From the IMG/VR virus record IMGVR_UViG_3300002917_000009, positions 1 through 25,549 of that record: DNA of 25,549 nt, one strand, 5' to 3'. Position 1 is the first letter of the stretch, and each line of letters begins with the position of its first letter. The notes beneath the pieces were generated by a model, which saw nothing but the letters and a program-made list of their open reading frames with translations, was not told the DNA's origin and did not search any database. The position numbers and the translations under genes were made by a program. The DNA comes from a virus. Shown piece by piece: positions 22,657 to 25,549 of the stretch.

Positions 22657-22829
22657 GGGGTTATAATTGGCGAGGCAGACGTAGGCGCGACTGGTTGCTC
22701 TGTGTTTTGGGCTTCAGGAAGCACGTAAGCTTGTAACGAAATACTGGGCTGAAGGCCAATACCATGCTTCTTTATTAAAGCTTCCAGTTCAACCTGAAAC
22801 GCTTTGAATTTTTCTTCTTGTTCGCTCAT
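22653..22829 (-). CDS. Small hypothetical protein
   Basis: 58 residues, MSEQEEKFKAFQVELEALIK, then KHGIGLQPSISLQAYVLPEA. One N-terminal helix and a Pro/Thr-rich tail. The region KHGIGLQPSISL is a common ending in small phage proteins of unknown role. AAAGGA is 4 nt from the ATG, a good ribosome site. Overlaps the next gene by ATGA. Confidence 0.65.
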   Translation of the reverse strand: MSEQEEKFKAFQVELEALIKKHGIGLQPSISLQAYVLPEAQNTEQPVAPTSASPIITP

Positions 22830-22830
22830 A

Positions 22831-23001
22831 TTATCCTTTCTTTTCTAATGAATATTTAATTTTAAAATTACTTGGCAAAGTGGAATAACTCTTAAGATTG
22901 AGATAATCTTTCCTGTACCGACGGATTTCCGCTTTGGTCGGCGGTCTCATCAGTTTTTCAGTTTGTTCTTGTTTCAAAGCTTTAATCCTTTTTTTATTCA
23001 T
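22831..23001 (-). CDS. Small basic protein, unknown
   Basis: 56 residues, MNKKRIKALKQEQTEKLMRP, then PTKAEIRRYRKDYLNLKSYS. Basic, helical. Its last codons supply the AAAGGA ribosome site for the 22829 gene. The ATG is 6 nt after a TATAAT box, so the mRNA may be leaderless if that promoter is real. No family recognised. Confidence 0.6.
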   Translation of the reverse strand: MNKKRIKALKQEQTEKLMRPPTKAEIRRYRKDYLNLKSYSTLPSNFKIKYSLEKKG

Positions 23002-23007
23002 GCCTTA

Positions 23008-23037
23008 ATTATACGCCCTTTTATTAAAGGAATACAA
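23008..23037 (-). promoter_or_regulatory. Candidate sigma-70 promoter
   Basis: Minus strand TTGTAT at 23037-23032, 18-nt spacer, TATAAT at 23013-23008. The -10 is consensus, the -35 matches 4 of 6. A small inverted repeat CCTTT-AATA-AAAGG lies in the spacer. It would drive 23001 onward, including groEL and groES. Confidence 0.55.
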
Positions 23038-23058
23038 GATGTGGATAAATCAGAGCAA

Positions 23059-23193
23059 CTAATTAAATGGAAATCCCTTTTTTCGCAATCGTCCTGCATA
23101 TAAAATCTGTTTCATTTTTGCTCGTTTAAGTTTTCTTTTAGCTTTGGGTGCCTTTCGTTTTGTCTTTTCCCTTAATTTATCGTAAGTATCCAT
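23059..23193 (-). CDS. Very basic 44-residue protein
   Basis: MDTYDKLREKTKRKAPKAKR, then KLKRAKMKQILYAGRLRKKG. About 40% Lys/Arg and helical. ATG lies 1 nt after the stop of the 23527 gene. Likely nucleic acid binding by charge. TAG stop. Followed by the non-coding 58 nt that hold the 23008 promoter. Confidence 0.58.
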   Translation of the reverse strand: MDTYDKLREKTKRKAPKAKRKLKRAKMKQILYAGRLRKKGFPFN

Positions 23194-23194
23194 T

Positions 23195-23527
23195 TTATTT
23201 TTTCTTATTTAATTCTAACCAAAGTTCTGCGACGGCAATTTCAGGAGTTTGGCCTAAACCAATACTATCCGCATCCCATCCTGTTGCTTCCCAGCTTTTG
23301 TCATTAGCTACTAAATGTAAATTATCAAACTTATCCCCACACGCTTCAATTAATTCAGATAGGGTTGGAATAGCAATATCAAACTCATCAGGATCATAGT
23401 CGAACAGTAAAGCCTTTTCATAATTTCCAACCATACATTCTTCACAATTTTCTCGATAGTGAATACGGTGCTCAATGTGTTGAGGAAACCCCGCATCCTT
23501 CAAAGATTTTGCTAAATTATAATTCAT
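23195..23527 (-). CDS. Phage conserved hypothetical protein
   Basis: 110 residues, MNYNLAKSLKDAGFPQHIEH onward, then PTLSELIEACGDKFDNLHLV and TPEIAVAELWLELNKK. This LSELIEACG plus AVAxLWLxLNKK arrangement is seen in many phage genomes and has no assigned role. Four Cys/His residues in the middle (ENCEECMVGN) are extra. ATGA overlap with the upstream gene. Confidence 0.75.
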   Translation of the reverse strand: MNYNLAKSLKDAGFPQHIEHRIHYRENCEECMVGNYEKALLFDYDPDEFDIAIPTLSELIEACGDKFDNLHLVANDKSWEATGWDADSIGLGQTPEIAVAELWLELNKKK

Positions 23528-23862
23528 TTTATTAATTTCTTAATATTGGCTTCGTAATCTTGGAGAGCTAGGTTATACATAGCAAAACCCAAATATTCTA
23601 TACTTAAACCATTTTCCTTTTTTCCTTCTGGTTTAATTATCGGTCTAGCTTCCAAACCAGCTTCCAGTCCTGCCTTATAGGATTGACGGATAAAGTCTTT
23701 AACTGCTAAAAATTTTGAACAGTTTTCAGCAGAACGAAAACATTTTTTACAGATGTTAGTAGTGATTTTGAAATCATGCTTATTACACATAGGTAAAGTC
23801 CCACCATATATTCTATAGTGTTTTTTCTCAAACTCTTTAATTATTTGTTCTAGTGTTTTCAT
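23524..23862 (-). CDS. Zinc-ribbon-like small protein, unknown
   Basis: 112 residues. Residues 25-50 hold MCNKHDFKITTNICKKCFRS, a C-x2-H...C-x2-C arrangement that would bind zinc. A helical middle (FIRQSYKAGLEAGLEARPII) and C-terminal helix follow. Its start overlaps the 24067 gene by 26 nt. No family recognised. Confidence 0.62.
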   Translation of the reverse strand: MKTLEQIIKEFEKKHYRIYGGTLPMCNKHDFKITTNICKKCFRSAENCSKFLAVKDFIRQSYKAGLEAGLEARPIIKPEGKKENGLSIEYLGFAMYNLALQDYEANIKKLIK

Positions 23863-24067
23863 AAGGCCATCTTAATTTTAATGTCTTAAATTCAAACCAA
23901 CGATTTCCTCCTCCCCACCGATTGTTATAATAAGCGTGATACCAACACCAATTCCAACCAGCCCAATCTTGGAACCATGCCGTTTTCTTACAAGCAGAGT
24001 TCCAACATTTCCGTTTATGTTCTCTCATTTCTTCAGGTGTTGCTTGTTTTGCTTCTGATTCTTCCAT
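23837..24067 (-). CDS. Trp/Tyr-rich Cys/His protein, unknown
   Basis: 76 residues with nine Trp. CWNSACKKTAWFQDWAGWNW then CWYHAYYNN holds C-x4-C...C-x2-H, a possible zinc knuckle. The N-terminus is acidic and helical. Overlaps the next gene by 26 nt. Function unknown. Confidence 0.58.
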   Translation of the reverse strand: MEESEAKQATPEEMREHKRKCWNSACKKTAWFQDWAGWNWCWYHAYYNNRWGGGNRWFEFKTLKLRWPYENTRTNN

Positions 24068-24070
24068 TCT

Positions 24071-24274
24071 TTAATAATCAATTAATTTAATCATCTTTTC
24101 TTTACTTTCGTGTCTCCAATTTTCATGCACATGATAGCAACTGTGATTAGTATTGGCACTGTGAGCAATCCGGTAGATTTCATTTAATAAAGCGCTGTTT
24201 CTTTTATCAGTTAAAGTTTCGTCTGCGATTGATACTAATTTTTCAATAGTTTCTAAGGCTTGGTTTGGAGTCAT
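24071..24274 (-). CDS. Small helical protein, unknown
   Basis: 67 residues from ATG at 24274 (MTPNQALETIEKLVSIADET). An in-frame TTG at 24298 would overlap the upstream TGA and add 8 residues; neither has a good ribosome site, so the start is uncertain. Middle helix, then SANTNHSCYHVHENWRHESK with four His and one Cys. No family recognised. Confidence 0.6.
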   Translation of the reverse strand: MTPNQALETIEKLVSIADETLTDKRNSALLNEIYRIAHSANTNHSCYHVHENWRHESKEKMIKLIDY

Positions 24275-24294
24275 ATAATTAATTTCGGCCCTGT

Positions 24295-24534
24295 TCAAGG
24301 TTTATTAAAATGATATAAAATTTTTTCTTTTATCGATTCTACAGAACTATTACCATACCAATCTTCAGGAATATACCATTTACGCAAATCGTTAAACCAA
24401 TCACCACTATCAATTCCGGCTATATGTAATTCATATAAAGCCTGAAGTAAAACACGAATATTTCCTGCTTCGTATTTCGATAACCAAATACCGTCATTGC
24501 CAAATTTATCTTTTATCAGTTTTCTATTGTCCAT
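24295..24534 (-). CDS. Small protein, unknown
   Basis: 79 residues, MDNRKLIKDKFGNDGIWLSK, then ALYELHIAGIDSGDWFNDLR and EDWYGNSSVESIKEKIL. Soluble, mixed charge. Typical small early phage gene with no recognised family. Twelve nt separate it from the 24547 gene. Confidence 0.62.
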   Translation of the reverse strand: MDNRKLIKDKFGNDGIWLSKYEAGNIRVLLQALYELHIAGIDSGDWFNDLRKWYIPEDWYGNSSVESIKEKILYHFNKP

Positions 24535-24546
24535 ATATCTCTTTAA

Positions 24547-24651
24547 TTAATTGTTAGACGGTGCGGAAACACTATTTATTAATAACCAGTCAGAAACAAC
24601 CATAACTTTGTAAACTGGAAGGATTGCCCAATCTTCATAGTTCTCTTTCAT
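24547..24651 (-). CDS. Very small protein, unknown
   Basis: 34 residues, MKENYEDWAILPVYKVMVVS, then DWLLINSVSAPSNN. The ATG overlaps the TGA of the 24842 gene (ATGA), the main support for it. Might be membrane-associated through its hydrophobic middle, but too short to say. Confidence 0.48.
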   Translation of the reverse strand: MKENYEDWAILPVYKVMVVSDWLLINSVSAPSNN

Positions 24652-24842
24652 TCTCTTACTTTCTTAGCGGAAGTATCTTGATGGGCTCGCCTCCAAATAT
24701 CCTCAGCCTCATAAATAGCTACAACAATAATTTCCCTTAATTCTTTAAGTTGTTCTCGTGACAAATCAGCAAGGCTCATTAGAATCCCAAATTCAGCTTC
24801 GCCGTTCTTATCGAATCCAATTGTTATCAATGACTTTTCCAT
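24648..24842 (-). CDS. Small hypothetical protein
   Basis: 64 residues, MEKSLITIGFDKNGEAEFGI, then LADLSREQLKELREIIVVAI and EAEDIWRRAH. A beta hairpin then a long helix. No family recognised. Its end overlaps the next ATG. Confidence 0.62.
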   Translation of the reverse strand: MEKSLITIGFDKNGEAEFGILMSLADLSREQLKELREIIVVAIYEAEDIWRRAHQDTSAKKVRE

Positions 24843-24862
24843 ATTATTCTCTTACTTTCTTA

Positions 24863-25168
24863 TTAAATTAAATGTTTATGACAGGAACAATTAACATTTC
24901 CACATATCGGAATATCTTTAATATATTCCTTACAATTATTACAACAATAAGGTTTATAGGCCAGAGGAGTGACGAAAGCCTCTAACTCTTTTAAATCCTC
25001 AGCTAGGTTGGAGATGTCTGTAAACATATCGGACTGTTTTTTGTGCATGTCGTTTACGACGTCGATGAGTTCCATGTCATTTACGAAGTCGATTATTTCG
25101 TTGAGCTTGTCCGTTACAGCATGTTCCCATAGCTTTAATTCACCATGAACCTTTATTTTTTCTATCAT
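24863..25168 (-). CDS. Coiled-coil protein with C-terminal zinc site (duplicate pair, member 2)
   Basis: 101 residues. Residues 14-70 are a coiled coil that matches the upstream gene: EIIDFVNDM...ISNLAEDLKELEAFV here, EIIDFVNEI...ISQIAEDLRELEAFV there. Inside it a 10-residue unit is repeated in tandem (IIDFVNDMEL / LIDVVNDMHK). The C-terminus, YCCNNCKEYI and ICGNVNCSCHKH, adds a Cys-rich site absent from its partner. Function unknown. AT-rich leader, no Shine-Dalgarno. Confidence 0.65.
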   Translation of the reverse strand: MIEKIKVHGELKLWEHAVTDKLNEIIDFVNDMELIDVVNDMHKKQSDMFTDISNLAEDLKELEAFVTPLAYKPYCCNNCKEYIKDIPICGNVNCSCHKHLI

Positions 25169-25171
25169 AGT

Positions 25172-25549
25172 TTAGATATTAATATCTTCTTGAATCTCAC
25201 TTAGCAAATCATTTATCCTTTGCTCTTCATCCGGTAATTTCCCAGAGATTTTATATTCATCGATGATTTTTAGGATTCTGGCTCGTTCATCTTGGCGGAT
25301 TGATTCCATCATTTGAGATGCTCTCTCTGGCGGTAACATAAACTGGTATTCCCACATTTCTCGATGTGCTTCCAGGCTTGCTTCCTCTATCTCTTTCACT
25401 TTATTACCGACAAAAGCCTCTAATTCTCTTAAATCCTCAGCTATTTGAGAGATGTCTAATAATATATCTGATTCAATTTGAGCAATCTCGTTTACAAAGT
25501 CAATAATTTCGTCAAGCTTTAGTTGAATGTCTACAAGAAGTGTTTCTTT
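25172..25549 (-). CDS. Coiled-coil protein (duplicate pair, member 1; 5' end cut by window)
   Basis: The frame is open from the stop at 25172 to the window edge, 125 residues visible; an internal GTG at 25399 is not the start. The visible N-terminal part (LKLDEIIDFVNEIAQIESDI, then SQIAEDLRELEAFVGNKVKE) aligns with the next gene. The rest is its own: ASLEAHREMWEYQFMLPPER then a helix RARILKIIDEYKI. No zinc site. Tandem duplication followed by replacement of the C-terminal half is the simplest history. Confidence 0.65.
   Translation of the reverse strand, partial: KETLLVDIQLKLDEIIDFVNEIAQIESDILLDISQIAEDLRELEAFVGNKVKEIEEASLEAHREMWEYQFMLPPERASQMMESIRQDERARILKIIDEYKISGKLPDEEQRINDLLSEIQEDINI

Noticed and set aside
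1-25549. TGA or TAG recoding, as in some Patescibacteria or crAss-like phages
   Set aside because: TGA ends many genes at ATGA overlaps and TAG ends the genes at 11464, 14588 and 23059, with no internal stops in long genes.
1-25549. tRNA genes, CRISPR arrays, IS elements and att sites
   Set aside because: None seen in the few non-coding gaps; the largest, about 160 nt at 16733-16892, is explained by the promoter, terminator and leader.

Overview
The window is part of a tailed double-stranded DNA phage genome (Caudoviricetes). Every gene I can support is on the minus strand, so the genome reads from right to left. Genes are packed edge to edge with many ATGA and TAATG stop/start overlaps. There are no tRNAs, no CRISPR array, and no replication, lysis or integration genes. 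TGA and TAG both end real genes, so the standard bacterial code fits and TGA- or TAG-recoding hosts are unlikely. The host cannot be named from the sequence. A consensus sigma-70 promoter and AAAGGA ribosome sites at some genes point to a bacterium, although many genes have only an AT-rich leader with no Shine-Dalgarno sequence.

Layout, in transcription order. (a) 25549-22429: a run of small accessory genes, mostly unknown. It includes a tandem duplicated pair at the right edge, several Cys/His-rich proteins and one small membrane protein. (b) 22426-20605: a phage GroEL-GroES pair. (c) 20600-19187: small unknown genes and one HNH-AP2 homing endonuclease. (d) 19206-16893: small and large terminase (gpA-type) and a small partner gene. 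(e) 16904-16733: a non-coding control region with a perfect TTGACA-N17-TATAAT promoter, an intrinsic terminator about 75 nt downstream, and a hairpin leader before the portal gene. (f) 16732-12015: portal, five small proteins, scaffold and major capsid protein. (g) 11982-8046: beta-rich head or tail accessory proteins with two HNH endonucleases inserted among them. (h) 8023-5036: a carbohydrate-acting cassette (LamG-type lectin fold, GH5 glycanase with both catalytic glutamates, second hydrolase-like protein). (i) 4745-1: head-tail adaptor, HNH-AP2 endonuclease, beta-propeller-like hub and a beta-helix tailspike that runs off the left edge. Portal-scaffold-capsid followed by adaptor-propeller-tailspike, with no tape-measure or tube gene seen, suggests a P22-like podovirus; this is inference.

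The genes fit one programme. Terminase packages DNA through the portal into a scaffolded HK97-type capsid. GroEL/ES probably helps fold phage proteins, possibly the capsid protein. The adaptor and hub close the portal, and the lectin, glycanase and beta-helix proteins would bind and cut a surface or environmental polysaccharide.

The most notable points are in control elements. Two copies of a composite leader (GGGGAGTATAAATTAA directly joined to a covarying hairpin with a TCACCC loop, then a ribosome site) sit before the scaffold gene and before the gene starting at 10029. The late promoter is followed by its own terminator, an arrangement that resembles antitermination control. A 39-bp palindrome covers the start of one HNH gene and carries a -10 box inside it, recalling the I-TevI logic of phage T4.
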